Positions 8,409-17,447 of a stretch of 64,000 bases of DNA are shown here, piece by piece. Source of the DNA: Gracilibacillus massiliensis. Its GTDB lineage: Bacteria; Bacillota; Bacilli; Bacillales; Amphibacillaceae. The first letter of the stretch is position 1, and each line of letters starts with the position of its first letter. The notes under the pieces are model-generated. The model was not told the DNA's origin. It searched no databases and saw only the letters and a list, made by a program, of their open reading frames with translations. The stretch is from positions 620,001-684,000 of the forward strand of contig NZ_CZRP01000011.1 of assembly GCF_001458115.1 (NCBI RefSeq), in the 5' to 3' direction. Position numbers and translations under genes: made by a program.

Positions 8409-8872
8409 TGCGACATAGCTGAAGAGGTAATTATGAGATTTTATATATGCTTTGTAACCGCTACGGCTTGCCCGCTTTCCTTTCCGCGGGTTTTTACCCT
8501 AAGCTAACTTTTTAAGCAAAGTTCGCTTAAAAAGTGGATCTTAGGGTAAAAACATCCCGCAGGAGTGAAAGCGGACGCCTTCGCTTTGATATATACGACA
8601 ACTTAAGCAAGAGTAATCATATTGGCTTTTTTTACTATTTTTTTAGTAGGAAACCAAAGTAGTAGCATTTGTAAATGTTGTAGAATCTCATTCAGCGTAG
8701 GCGGCCACTCCAACTCCTATGGGATTCGTTTTTCCTGAAGATCCACTTTTCCAAGTGGTTTTTGCTTGGAAAAGTTAGCTGAAGGAAAAAACCCATGGAA
8801 AGGGGAGTGGCCAAGCCGGAGCGGATACTACACATTTACATCAAGTCAAAATTACCACAAGGTTATGTCGCA
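8409..8872. repeat. Two-hairpin intergenic repeat unit (copy 1)
   Basis: This gene-free stretch is one unit of a family repeated across the window. TGCGACATA at the left and TATGTCGCA at the right are terminal inverted repeats that extend into GGTAATTATGA and its complement. Inside are two long hairpins in opposite orientation. The left one has CCGCTTTCCTTTCCGCGGG pairing with CCCGCAGGAGTGAAAGCGG around an inner stem ACTTTTTAAGC/GCTTAAAAAGT. The right one, on the other strand, has inner stem CTTTTCCAAG/CTTGGAAAAG. Both keep GCTA opposite GGATC. The central spacer is very like the copy at 36.4 kb. No protein is credible here. Confidence 0.85.
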
Positions 8873-8951
8873 GTTTCCGTATAATGCGCAACATTATATA
8901 TTGTTCTGTTATTGTAAGGGTGGAGGAGATGTTATACTAAATTCTTTTTTC

Positions 8952-9584
8952 TTAGCTTACTTTTACTTTTTTTGAATAGTTTCTCTGTTTAAAAGATACA
9001 ACATATGGGCGGAGGCTTTGAATGATTAGTCCGGAAAATAGCGCGTTTAGTAAGGTTCCAATTCCAATTGCGCCATTAAAGAAAAAGGCTACTATTACTA
9101 AAGCGATACTAATAATTGCACGAGATTTACTAAAAGACCACCCTGTTTTATCGGTTAAGATAACCATGGAACGGTCCATGGGATTTGGGGCAAAGCTAGA
9201 TTCTAAATAGATGGCAACACCAATCCCAGTAAATATAATTCCGAGCAATAGGAAGATAGACTGCTCAAAAATAGAGTTTGGAGTTAGCCATGATCCCTGT
9301 ATATATAACCAACTATCGATGCCAATTCCAGTAAATATTGAGGTTAACATCGCGAAATATTCTGGCTTTGTTTTGGAAAATAATGCATTTAGTATGATGA
9401 TCGAGAAGCCAACTACAATTTCCCAGCTACCGATACTTAAACCAAAAGTGCGGTAGAGACCGACTAACAGTGCATCAAATGGCGAAGTACCAAGATGAGA
9501 ATGTATGGTTAGTGAAATACCTAACGTTAAAATGACAATCCCAATAATATAATAAATAAATCCTTTTTGATATAGTTTTAACAT
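8952..9584 (-). CDS. YczE/YitT-like integral membrane protein
   Basis: A protein of about 210 residues with five or six hydrophobic segments, beginning YQKGFIYYIIGIVILTLGI and containing HLGTSPFDALLVGLYRTFGLSIGSWE near 30-55. This matches the YczE membrane protein family, whose biochemical role is unknown. The ATG at 9584 is preferred over an in-frame GTG at 9593 because AAGAGG lies 8 bp upstream of it. It is a single gene between a repeat unit and the germination operon, on the same strand as the latter. No function is assigned. Confidence 0.7.
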   Translation of the reverse strand: MLKLYQKGFIYYIIGIVILTLGISLTIHSHLGTSPFDALLVGLYRTFGLSIGSWEIVVGFSIIILNALFSKTKPEYFAMLTSIFTGIGIDSWLYIQGSWLTPNSIFEQSIFLLLGIIFTGIGVAIYLESSFAPNPMDRSMVILTDKTGWSFSKSRAIISIALVIVAFFFNGAIGIGTLLNALFSGLIIQSLRPYVVSFKQRNYSKKVKVS

Positions 9585-9657
9585 GTTATTCACCTCTTAG
9601 GAAAGCTCACTTGCTAACTATAACAAAAAGTTTTAAAGGTTACACTCATTTCGTTCT

Positions 9658-10743
9658 TCACTTTTTAATAATATTGCTTTGTTCAAGATTAAACTCAATC
9701 TTCGGAACAATTTCAAGCTCCGGATAACGTTTCTCCCAGTCTGAAATATTCCAATCTCTGAATTCACCTTTTGCTGAGGCGCCTATCATTAGAGGATCAA
9801 TGTTTAATTCTTGAAATTTTGCAATAATGGTATTTCCTTCTTCCTCTAATTTTTCTGATATTTCTTTTTCTAATTCAGCCTTCTCTTTAAATGTGCCAAT
9901 ACCTAACTGTTTTGATTCTGTCAACATTCCTGTAATTTCTACCTGAATTTCCACTTTATCTTTACCATACCATTTCTTACTCATTTTAGAATGAATCGAA
10001 CTAATAGCAATCGTTTTATTTTGTTCTTCTCTGTCATATTCATATGTGTGATCCTCGCAATCTTCATAAAGTAACTTAAACACAAAAAATTGATCATAGC
10101 CAATTTCGTGTACGAATTTATCTTTTTGAAAAAAGCCTAAGGCAGTTAATTCAATTCCAGTTGCTGTCGATTCAATAATTGGTAGAAAAGGATCCATACC
10201 TTGTCCTAAGTAACGATAATTAAAATCGTGTAAATTCATCTCAGGCACATTGGTCTTAGCATTATTCTTTAATAACTTTTCAATAAAACGAGGTAGAGTA
10301 TGTTCTGTAATCATTTCGTCTTTCAACAAAGATTCAGCAGAGTCACGAACAATGGCCAGGTAAATTCCTCGTCCTATATTTGGATCTTCATTAATGGCTA
10401 GCAATATATCCTCTATCCCATTATTTACTAGATCTTCACCAAATATAATGCCTAAAATTTTCCCGATTTCTACTGGATTGGGGGCTTTTGTTTGTATATA
10501 GGAATTAATATTCTGTATCGTCTTAGCCTGAGCAGTATATTCTACATTTTCACGCATATCTGTTTCCTCACTGCTTCCATATCTTGGTGCAACGGCAGTT
10601 CCGATGTATTCCTCTTCGGAAGCATTCCAATCATAACCAAGCATCATTATTAACTCAATATCATCGATTACCTTTGATTTAACACATCCAGTTAAAAAAG
10701 CCAATAATAAGAGAAATGCAACCATACTTTTAGTTTTTACCAT
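9658..10743 (-). CDS. gerKC: Spore germination receptor lipoprotein, GerAC/GerKC family
   Basis: The 361-residue C subunit of a nutrient germinant receptor. A signal peptide with lipobox LTGC (Cys20) anchors it to the outer face of the spore inner membrane. The Ger(x)C pattern is present: DDIELIMMLGYDWN after the anchor and KWYGKDKVEIQVEI in the C-terminal domain. Its start overlaps the end of the gerB gene by 14 bp, and it is the last gene of gerA-gerB-gerC. The paralogue set (A, B or K) and the germinant cannot be decided from sequence alone. Confidence 0.85.
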   Translation of the reverse strand: MVKTKSMVAFLLLLAFLTGCVKSKVIDDIELIMMLGYDWNASEEEYIGTAVAPRYGSSEETDMRENVEYTAQAKTIQNINSYIQTKAPNPVEIGKILGIIFGEDLVNNGIEDILLAINEDPNIGRGIYLAIVRDSAESLLKDEMITEHTLPRFIEKLLKNNAKTNVPEMNLHDFNYRYLGQGMDPFLPIIESTATGIELTALGFFQKDKFVHEIGYDQFFVFKLLYEDCEDHTYEYDREEQNKTIAISSIHSKMSKKWYGKDKVEIQVEITGMLTESKQLGIGTFKEKAELEKEISEKLEEEGNTIIAKFQELNIDPLMIGASAKGEFRDWNISDWEKRYPELEIVPKIEFNLEQSNIIKK

Positions 10744-11836
10744 GTTTTTTTTTCACTCCAAGTACGAATAATCGCCAAATAAATAAAAAAGGTATATATC
10801 CGAACAATAAATAAACACCACATTTAGAAAGATATGTAGTAACTTTTTCAATTACTAAAAAATTGGTCACGTAAAACACACTAAAAACACCTGTAATTGC
10901 AACTAATATAGCAATTTTTTTGAATGAAATATTACTTATTCGGTGAAAACATTGTGTTCCTGCCCAAAAATAAAGACAGGCAGAAGCAATAATGGCAATA
11001 AAGTGTAAGCTTATGCCAACAAATTCAAAGCGTTCAACAAAAGGAAAATTAATTACTTTCCATAATTGTAGGGAAGGCCATGTTATTTTCTGAAGTTGCT
11101 CCATATTATAATAAACAAAGATCGCGATCGTAGAATATAAATAGACAAAAGAAGTTAGACCATTCCCAAGAATAGCCCACTTTAACCCCGATTGAAATCG
11201 ATGAAGGAAAGGTGCATATATTAAAATAAGTTCAATGCCTAGAAATCCAAATGTCATTGGTTCGATAGCCTTGATAATATTGATAAATTCCGTATTTAGT
11301 ATTGGTAATAAGTTATCGTTATAACCATTTGAAAATGCGGCATGCTTAAAAATAGCTAAAAATGTCGTTATAAATACGCTAAAAAAGGCAAAACCAACGA
11401 CAATCCGAAAACCCCCTAAAACAATGTAAAGGATTAAGATGTAGAGGATGATTAAAAAGAAAGTTACATTTAATTCTGGAAAAAACCAAATTTGAATAAT
11501 CTCTATATAGGAACGAACAATAATAATGGCAATAGAGAAAAAGTATAAGCTAAAACATACAGAAAATAAATTTCCAATAATTTTTCCAAAGACCTCTAAA
11601 TGAACGTCAATTAGATCATTATTTTCAGGTAAGATACGCCATATAAGAAAAATAACTATGGCTGTAGCCAAACTAGTTAAAAGAATACTGATCCAGCTAT
11701 CATAACCTGCTACTTCTGATATTCGTCTTTCAAAGCTTAATATTCCTTCCCCGATTTGAGTAGCATGAAGAATAAAAAAGAGTAAGAAAGGGGATACCAT
11801 TTGACTGATATCCGGTTTGTTTTGACTATTCATCAT
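10730..11836 (-). CDS. gerKB: Spore germination receptor permease-like subunit, GerAB/GerKB family
   Basis: About 368 residues and ten membrane segments of the amino acid-polyamine-organocation transporter fold, the germinant-binding subunit of the receptor. QMVSPFLLFFILHATQIGEGIL near residues 11-32 is the usual first helix. The open frame extends a further 120 bp upstream into gerA, but the ATG pair at 11836/11833 follows AGTAGG and gives the standard family length. It starts five bases after the gerA stop and overlaps gerC, so the three are co-translated. Confidence 0.85.
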   Translation of the reverse strand: MMNSQNKPDISQMVSPFLLFFILHATQIGEGILSFERRISEVAGYDSWISILLTSLATAIVIFLIWRILPENNDLIDVHLEVFGKIIGNLFSVCFSLYFFSIAIIIVRSYIEIIQIWFFPELNVTFFLIILYILILYIVLGGFRIVVGFAFFSVFITTFLAIFKHAAFSNGYNDNLLPILNTEFINIIKAIEPMTFGFLGIELILIYAPFLHRFQSGLKWAILGNGLTSFVYLYSTIAIFVYYNMEQLQKITWPSLQLWKVINFPFVERFEFVGISLHFIAIIASACLYFWAGTQCFHRISNISFKKIAILVAITGVFSVFYVTNFLVIEKVTTYLSKCGVYLLFGYIPFLFIWRLFVLGVKKKHGKN

Positions 11837-11840
11837 TAAC

Positions 11841-13340
11841 CTACTTTCGTTTTCCTCTTTTGTGCTTGGTTCTGTTAAGATTAATTCGATTGTGATCTTT
11901 CGATGATGTGTAAATTGGTCGTTTTCCTTGTAAATTAAAAGGTAAACGGATAAATGCATCTTTCAAATCTCTCCATCTAGGTGGGAATAAAGGCTCTGTA
12001 AAAGGACGACCTAATGATGTAAGCCTTAATAAATGAGTGACTAAAAACATCGCTCCAATTGTTACCCCAATTAGTCCCCACATTTGGGCAAAGATAATAA
12101 ACGGAAATCGAATTAACCGAATAGTATTACCAATCCGATAAATAGGAGTGGTAAACGATGCTAAAGCAGCTAATGCTACTAGAATAAGCAATACATTACT
12201 TGTTAAACCAGCTTCTACAGCTGCAGTACCAATTACAATACCGCCAACAATACCAATCGTTTGACCGATTTTTGTCGGTAATCGTGCCCCTGCTTCCCTC
12301 AGTAATTCAATCGTTAACTCCAGAATTAATACCTCTAATATCGGTGGAAAAGGGATATCTTTTCTAGAAGAAATTAATGTCCCAAGTAAGTCCCCTGGTA
12401 CAATATGATAATGATAGGTTAATACAGCGACATATAAAGGTGTGATTAAAACGGAAAACATAACAGCGAAAATACGTATAATACGAAATGCGGTAGCAAT
12501 AGGCCAAGTTAAAAAATAATCTTCATACGCTGCAAAAAATTCAACCAATGTTGTAGGTCCTGTTAATACATGCGGGGAACCATCACAAACAATAGCGACT
12601 TTCCCTTCCACTAAAGCGCTACTAACTCTATCAGGTCTTTCCGAGTCCATTAGTTGTGGAAAGGGGGACTGTGCGTTATCGGCAATCATTTGACCGATAA
12701 AAGAGCTGTCGATAATTTGATCATATTCAATTTCGGATATTCTTTGAATCACCGTTTGGACATTATCCGGGCTTGCAATTCCATCAATATACATAACGGC
12801 AATCGTAGTTTTCGTAACTTTTCCTACTTGCAGACGTTTAACATGTAATTGTGGTAATTTCACTCGTTTCCTTATCAGATTAATGTTTGTGTTGATGTCT
12901 TCTATAAATGCTAATTTTGGCCCAATCACACTAAATTCAATTTCTGGTGGTGCCACATCGCGATCTGTTTCAAATTTTGCAGGGATTAATAAAACATTAG
13001 TAGTATCATCTTTTAAGTGAGTAGCAATAAAGCCGGCCATTATTTTTTCTTCGATGATACCGATATCAGAAGTGATTTCGGTATCATCGAAAGGTAAGAT
13101 GCTTTCTAATTCCTCTATATTCTTAATATCTAACTGCTGACAATAAGGTAATAGGTTGGTTTGAAGTTTTTCAGTATTTATTAAAGATTGATAATAAAAA
13201 AGTTTAATCGTCTGAACATTGCCAAAATCGATTTTTTTAAAATCATCGCTTTTCTCCATGATTTGGATTAATTGTTCGAAATCATGTACGTCTGTTTGTT
13301 TTTTATTCTTTTTAGATTTAGTTCTTATTCTGTTAAACAT
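11841..13340 (-). CDS. gerKA: Spore germination receptor subunit, GerAA/GerKA family
   Basis: The roughly 499-residue A subunit of a germinant receptor. It has an N-terminal soluble domain (about residues 1-280) with DIGIIEEKIMAGF and VIQRISEIEYDQIIDSS-type family motifs, then four or five membrane helices (GDLLGTLISSRKDIPFPP, ELLREAGARLP near 340-370) and a basic tail. ATG at 13340 is chosen, since AGGAAGG is correctly placed and the nine extra codons upstream are not needed. A sigma-G-like promoter lies upstream, as expected for forespore expression. Confidence 0.88.
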   Translation of the reverse strand: MFNRIRTKSKKNKKQTDVHDFEQLIQIMEKSDDFKKIDFGNVQTIKLFYYQSLINTEKLQTNLLPYCQQLDIKNIEELESILPFDDTEITSDIGIIEEKIMAGFIATHLKDDTTNVLLIPAKFETDRDVAPPEIEFSVIGPKLAFIEDINTNINLIRKRVKLPQLHVKRLQVGKVTKTTIAVMYIDGIASPDNVQTVIQRISEIEYDQIIDSSFIGQMIADNAQSPFPQLMDSERPDRVSSALVEGKVAIVCDGSPHVLTGPTTLVEFFAAYEDYFLTWPIATAFRIIRIFAVMFSVLITPLYVAVLTYHYHIVPGDLLGTLISSRKDIPFPPILEVLILELTIELLREAGARLPTKIGQTIGIVGGIVIGTAAVEAGLTSNVLLILVALAALASFTTPIYRIGNTIRLIRFPFIIFAQMWGLIGVTIGAMFLVTHLLRLTSLGRPFTEPLFPPRWRDLKDAFIRLPFNLQGKRPIYTSSKDHNRINLNRTKHKRGKRK

Positions 13341-13382
13341 AGCAATGATAACCTTCCTATAATACACAAGTATTGGTGAACC

Positions 13383-13413
13383 TATTGTGTATCTTATATA
13401 TGAAAAATATTCA
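13383..13413 (-). promoter_or_regulatory. Candidate sigma-G promoter for the germination operon
   Basis: On the minus strand TGAATA (13413-13408) and CACAATA (13389-13383) are 18 bp apart, close to the forespore sigma-G pattern TGAATA - 17 or 18 - CATACTA. The position, about 45 bp upstream of gerA, fits. This is pattern matching only. Confidence 0.5.
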
Positions 13414-13510
13414 TATAGTTTGGTAAAATAAACGATATTGAGTAGAATATTGGTAAAAATGCTATTCGTTCGATATCATCGGTGTAAGAACAAAGAAAGG
13501 AAGAAAATTG

Positions 13511-14668
13511 ATGGATGTAAGTACTAATTTTATTCAAACGGATCGACAAGAAAGGTTATATCAGAAAGCAACACAATTAGCGGAAAAGCTTCGTGATCGG
13601 AGAAAACAAGCAGATGATGAAGCCAGTTTGCCGGTAGATAATATTAAAGAATTAAGAAAAGAGCAATATTTATCATTAACGTTACCTAAGTCGTATGGTG
13701 GAGAATCTTTATCATTATATGAATTTCTTTTATTACAAGAGAGATTAGCAGAAGGGGACGGTGCAACTGCTTTATCTGTTGGTTGGCATTTAGGCGTTAT
13801 CCAGGAATTAAGCGAAGAAAAACTTTGGGAACCTAAAATGTATGATTTCATAGCAAAAGAAGTGGGAGAGAATCAAAAATTAGTAAACCGATGTGCGACA
13901 GAACCTGCTACAGGTAGTCCAACTCGAGGTGGCATGCCAGAAACAACAGCTACAATCGACCAAGATGATTTAATCATTAATGGTAAAAAAACCTTCACCA
14001 CGATGGCATTAGTATTAGATTATTATATTGTAACAGCCTATGTGAAGGACAAGGATGCAGTAGGCTCGATATTAATTCCAAAAGATACAGATGGACTTTG
14101 GGTTAATAAAACGTGGGATACGTTAGGGATGCGTGGTACTGGGAGTGACGATTTAATTATGGAAAACGTCCGCGTACCAATCGAAAATTTGGTAGAATTA
14201 AGTGACAAACCAAAACGTCCTGGTCCTAAGGGATGGTTGTTGCATATACCTGCTTGTTATTTAGGGATGGCGATAGCCGCTCGAAATGATGTAATAGAAT
14301 TCGCGAAAAACTTTCAGCCTAATAGTTTAAATACGCCAATATCTGAAGTGGACCATGTTCGCAATAAAATTGGTGAGATTGATTTAAAATTAATGCAGGC
14401 TCGTTATTTTATGTACAGTGTTGCCCAGAAATGGGATGAACATCCTGAAAAAAGAGATCAGTTAATGAAGGAATTAGGTGCAGTAAAACTAGTCGCTACC
14501 AATAGTGCAAATGAAGTTATAGATCTTGTGATGAGAGTAGTAGGAGGAAGAGGGTTATCAAAAAATATGCCTTTTGAGCAATATTACCGTGATATAAGGG
14601 CAGGCCTTCATAACCCACCAATGGACGACATGGTCATTTCACTGCTAGCCAAAAATGCCTTATCCTAA
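13511..14668 (+). CDS. Acyl-CoA dehydrogenase family protein
   Basis: About 385 residues with the three-part acyl-CoA dehydrogenase layout: N-terminal helices (LPKSYGGESLSLYEF near 60), a middle beta domain with GKKTFTTMA and TWDTLGMRGTGSDDL (about 150-230), and a C-terminal helical domain ending in MRVVGGRGLSKNMPFEQYYRDIR. It is expected to be an FAD enzyme that oxidises an acyl-CoA. The B. subtilis YdbM group is the nearest that comes to mind; the substrate is unknown. TTG at 13508 and ATG at 13511 are both possible starts after AAAGGAAG. It appears monocistronic. Confidence 0.8.
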   Translation: MDVSTNFIQTDRQERLYQKATQLAEKLRDRRKQADDEASLPVDNIKELRKEQYLSLTLPKSYGGESLSLYEFLLLQERLAEGDGATALSVGWHLGVIQELSEEKLWEPKMYDFIAKEVGENQKLVNRCATEPATGSPTRGGMPETTATIDQDDLIINGKKTFTTMALVLDYYIVTAYVKDKDAVGSILIPKDTDGLWVNKTWDTLGMRGTGSDDLIMENVRVPIENLVELSDKPKRPGPKGWLLHIPACYLGMAIAARNDVIEFAKNFQPNSLNTPISEVDHVRNKIGEIDLKLMQARYFMYSVAQKWDEHPEKRDQLMKELGAVKLVATNSANEVIDLVMRVVGGRGLSKNMPFEQYYRDIRAGLHNPPMDDMVISLLAKNALS

Positions 14669-14744
14669 GCAAAACAAACAACAAATATACAGGCAAGTAA
14701 ACAAAAATTGTGAACTAATGAAAACTACTTCATGTAAAGGATAA

Positions 14745-15060
14745 AGATGAGTGGATTACCAGCGCTACGGAAAAACACTCCCTTTCCAGGGGCACGGCTT
14801 CAGCTAACTAGGTAAAGAAGAACACTTTACCTAGTGGATCTTCAGCTCGTGCTGTTCCCCTAGGAGTGTCGCATTTTTCCTCCGCTTTGTAGAAATCTCT
14901 GTTCAAGTGAGATGAAATAAGCTATTATATCAGTATTCTAGCAATTACTTTATTTGTAGAACATTACTAAAGCGTAGTCCATTTGCATAGACTCTGGCGG
15001 GGTTCCACTCATGACATTTTCAAACTGAGAAGGGCAGATACTTCGCAGTTTAGTTTTTAT
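14745..15060. repeat. Two-hairpin repeat, second subfamily, right half shortened
   Basis: The gene-free gap after the dehydrogenase holds a hairpin at about 14761-14890. Outer arms GCGCTACGGAAAAACACTCC and its partner enclose the inner stem ACTAGGTAAAG/CTTTACCTAGT, with the invariant GCTA and GGATC on either side. The following spacer and the start of a second hairpin (GCGTAGTCCATTTGCATAGACTC near 14970) match the copy at 57.9 kb, but here the second hairpin is mostly missing. No gene is supported in this stretch. Confidence 0.75.
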
Positions 15061-15103
15061 GCAAAATATTTGTATTACTTAACAACAACACTCGCTGATA
15101 GGA

Positions 15104-16249
15104 TTAGGCGTGTTTTTGTTGTTTTTTTGTTTCGTCAAGAGTCTCTTGATAGGCTTGCAACAGTTCTTGGAAGCGGTCTTCCCAACGTTGTTTTTGAGCA
15201 TAGCGAATGGCATTTTCCTCTAATTGTTTTCGCCATTGGGCATCTTGTAAAATGGACTGTATCGCACTTATAAACGATAGACTATCATTCGCTTCACAGA
15301 GCTTCCCAGTAAAACCCTCTTGAATAATATTTTTTACACCACCAGCATTTGCTGCCACAACTGGAGTACCAGTAGCCAATGCTTCTAATACTACATTTCC
15401 AAAAGTCTCCGTTTCAGAAGGGAAAACAAAAATATCACTGCTAGAAATTAATTGAGCAACTTCACCCTGTGGTAAAAAGCCAGTATACGTTACTTTTTGG
15501 TCCCATTCTTTTTGTAAAGTAGCTTTTGAAGGTCCATCGCCAACAATTAACCAATGAATATTCTCTTGAAGGTGTGGCGGCAACTGTTTCGCAATTTTTG
15601 CTAATAATTCCACATTTTTTTCAGGTGCTAGTCTACCAACATAACTCAAAATAAATCGCTCTTTGATTTGATATTTTGTTCTAATTTCGTTTGTGGTTGG
15701 ATAAGGATGAAAAACAGTCATATCGACGCCGCGCTGCCAAATTTGTAAGTTTGAGAATCCTTTTTGATTTAACTGCTGGTAGGTAACATCGGATGGAACA
15801 AAGAGACGATGTAATGGTTGATGAAACCATTCCATATATCGCCACAAAGGTTTAGCTAGAAAGGTAAGATGATAATATTTCAAATAATGATCGAAATCAG
15901 TATGATAGGATCCCACAATTGGTATATTGTATTTTTTGGCAATGTGGAGCCCTGCTAATCCGATCGAAAAAGGGGTCGCTAAATGAATGATATCTGGTTG
16001 GAATGATTTAATAATATCTTTCACATGGAGTGTGTTAGGTACAGAAATACGACAATCTTTATATAGTGGGAAGGGAAAGCTTGATTGACGATAGATTTGG
16101 CCGGCACTTATTTCGCTTTTAGTTTGTTTCGGTGAAATAACGATATAGGAATGATGACTGTGATCGAGATATTTTGTGAAACGACCTAACGTTTTAGCGA
16201 CACCATTGACGTCTGGCAAAAAGGTATCAGTGAAAATGGCTACTTTCAA
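15104..16249 (-). CDS. Glycosyltransferase, family 4 (GT-B fold)
   Basis: A 381-residue cytoplasmic or membrane-associated retaining glycosyltransferase. The N-terminal Rossmann half starts KVAIFTDTFLPDVNGVAKTL. The C-terminal half carries SYVGRLAPEKN near 205-215 and SETETFGNVVLEALATGTPVV near 285-305, the nucleotide-sugar-binding EX7E signature. This resembles the mannosyl- or glucosyltransferases that modify lipids (MgtA-like); donor and acceptor are not determined. It starts at TTG (16249) behind GGGGGAA. The neighbours are unrelated and it seems to be transcribed alone. Confidence 0.8.
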   Translation of the reverse strand: MKVAIFTDTFLPDVNGVAKTLGRFTKYLDHSHHSYIVISPKQTKSEISAGQIYRQSSFPFPLYKDCRISVPNTLHVKDIIKSFQPDIIHLATPFSIGLAGLHIAKKYNIPIVGSYHTDFDHYLKYYHLTFLAKPLWRYMEWFHQPLHRLFVPSDVTYQQLNQKGFSNLQIWQRGVDMTVFHPYPTTNEIRTKYQIKERFILSYVGRLAPEKNVELLAKIAKQLPPHLQENIHWLIVGDGPSKATLQKEWDQKVTYTGFLPQGEVAQLISSSDIFVFPSETETFGNVVLEALATGTPVVAANAGGVKNIIQEGFTGKLCEANDSLSFISAIQSILQDAQWRKQLEENAIRYAQKQRWEDRFQELLQAYQETLDETKKQQKHA

Positions 16250-16419
16250 ATGGATTCCCCCTTAAAGTATTTCCTAATTTAAACATATGTCGAAAAATTG
16301 TAAAGAACAACTGTAGTATGTTAAATGATTGTAAATAGTTTGTATACCAGTTAAGATAACGCTTTCATGAATGGATGCCTTTTTGTATAATAAAGGTAGG
16401 AGATAAAGGGAGATGTGCT

Positions 16420-16824
16420 ATGATTTATCAAAAAATATTATTAGCCACAGACGGATCAGATCATGCTTTAAGAGCTACCGATCATGCTATAAAATTCGTG
16501 AAAAGTGTTAGAGAATATAATTTAGATGTTGTAATTGTAATAAAAGAAAATGTAAAGGAAAGTAATTCATTCAATATGGTAAGTGTAGTGGAAGAAAAGC
16601 TAAAACTTACAAAGAGAAAGCTAAAAAGGGCAGGAGTGCATTTTCGTACGGTGATCTTGATCGGAGAACCGAAGCATGAATTGGTGAAATATGCGAGGCA
16701 AGAAGAAATGGACTTGTGCATTGTTGGAAGTAGAGGATTGAATCGATTTCAAGAAATGGTTCTTGGTAGTGTCAGTCATAAAGTCGCTAAAAATATTTCG
16801 TGTCCGGTAATAATAATAAAATAA
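16420..16824 (+). CDS. Universal stress protein, UspA family
   Basis: A 134-residue single Usp domain. It starts MIYQKILLATDGSDHALRA and ends with the nucleotide-binding pattern GSRGLNRFQEMVLGSVS, the G-2x-G-9x-G-S/T motif of ATP-binding Usp proteins. The frame is open 45 bp further upstream, but the ATG at 16420 has GGGAG at the right distance and matches the family N-terminus. Such proteins dimerise and are induced by stress; the specific role is unknown. Confidence 0.88.
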   Translation: MIYQKILLATDGSDHALRATDHAIKFVKSVREYNLDVVIVIKENVKESNSFNMVSVVEEKLKLTKRKLKRAGVHFRTVILIGEPKHELVKYARQEEMDLCIVGSRGLNRFQEMVLGSVSHKVAKNISCPVIIIK

Positions 16825-16861
16825 ATTGTTCTACTTAATTTCGTTAATGAAAATAAGAAAA

Positions 16862-16960
16862 AACAGGGAAAACGTGGCGGAAAGGGAAGTGGACAGCCGG
16901 AGCGGTGGATTCATACACACTACATTTCAAAATGACTATTTTGATAACAAATCCCTTGAT
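16862..16960. repeat. Solitary half-arm of the two-hairpin repeat family
   Basis: GGCGGAAAGGGAAGTGGACAGCCGGAGCGG and the following ACATTTCAAAATGA match the right-hand end of the repeat units at 8.4, 36.4 and 51.5 kb. No partner hairpin arm is nearby, so this is a decayed remnant. Confidence 0.6.
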
Positions 16961-16990
16961 ACCGCTGATTATATGCTTTCCTTGCTTAAT

Positions 16991-17024
16991 AAAAATACCA
17001 GTTGGTCTTGTAACCAACTGGCAA
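16991..17024 (-). terminator. Terminator after zur
   Basis: On the minus strand CCAGTTGGT pairs with ACCAACTGG over a six-base loop and is followed by TATTTTTATT. Confidence 0.8.
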
Positions 17025-17035
17025 ACAGTTCTTTT

Positions 17036-17443
17036 TCATTGGCATGTTGGGCAGAATCCGTAAATTTCAAATTTATGATCATCTATCATATATTGCTTTA
17101 GTTCTTCTGATATCTCATCCATTGGACAGTGATGAATTTCTTTTGTGACTCCACAGTTTTTACAAATAAAGTGATGGTGGTGATGATGGTCACATTTTAA
17201 CCGGAAATGTTTTTCACCGTTTAATTCCGTTGACTCTAATATTCCCAATTGATCAAATAAATGGAGGTTACGGTATATGGTATCAAAGCTTATACCTTCA
17301 TAATTTGGCTCCATATTCACTAACAGATCCTTTGCTGTACGGTAACGGTTTTCTTCAACGAAAAAGGTAATCATATGTTTTCGTTTATCCGTATACTTGT
17401 AGCCTTTCATTTTTAATATATCCAATGCTTCTTCTGTATTCAT
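17036..17443 (-). CDS. zur: Zinc uptake regulator, Fur family (Zur)
   Basis: A 135-residue Fur-family repressor. The DNA-binding winged helix is in residues 1-80 ([16 protein letters not shown]). The structural zinc site is formed by two CxxC pairs, C94/C97 and C131/C134. A natural run of six histidines at 86-91 lies in the metal-sensing loop. Assignment as Zur rather than Fur or PerR rests on its place as the third gene of znuC-znuB-zur, 4 bp after znuB, under a Zur-box promoter. It therefore probably represses its own operon when zinc is sufficient. Confidence 0.82.
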   Translation of the reverse strand: MNTEEALDILKMKGYKYTDKRKHMITFFVEENRYRTAKDLLVNMEPNYEGISFDTIYRNLHLFDQLGILESTELNGEKHFRLKCDHHHHHHFICKNCGVTKEIHHCPMDEISEELKQYMIDDHKFEIYGFCPTCQ

Positions 17444-17447
17444 CTGC

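Noticed and set aside
8766-8975. 69-codon plus-strand frame beginning MEKLAEGKNPWKGEWPSRSG
   Set aside because: It is the 3' arm of the hairpin repeat read as protein. The same phrase appears in the repeat at 36.5-36.9 kb, so it reflects repeat copies and not a gene; there is no ribosome site.
14983-15273. 96-codon plus-strand frame over the end of the glycosyltransferase
   Set aside because: It is antisense to the real gene and extends into repeat sequence; there is no ribosome site.
17246-17300. Six consecutive histidines, as in an engineered tag (located in the zur gene)
   Set aside because: The run is internal, next to the metal-binding cysteines of a Fur-family protein, where natural histidine runs are common.
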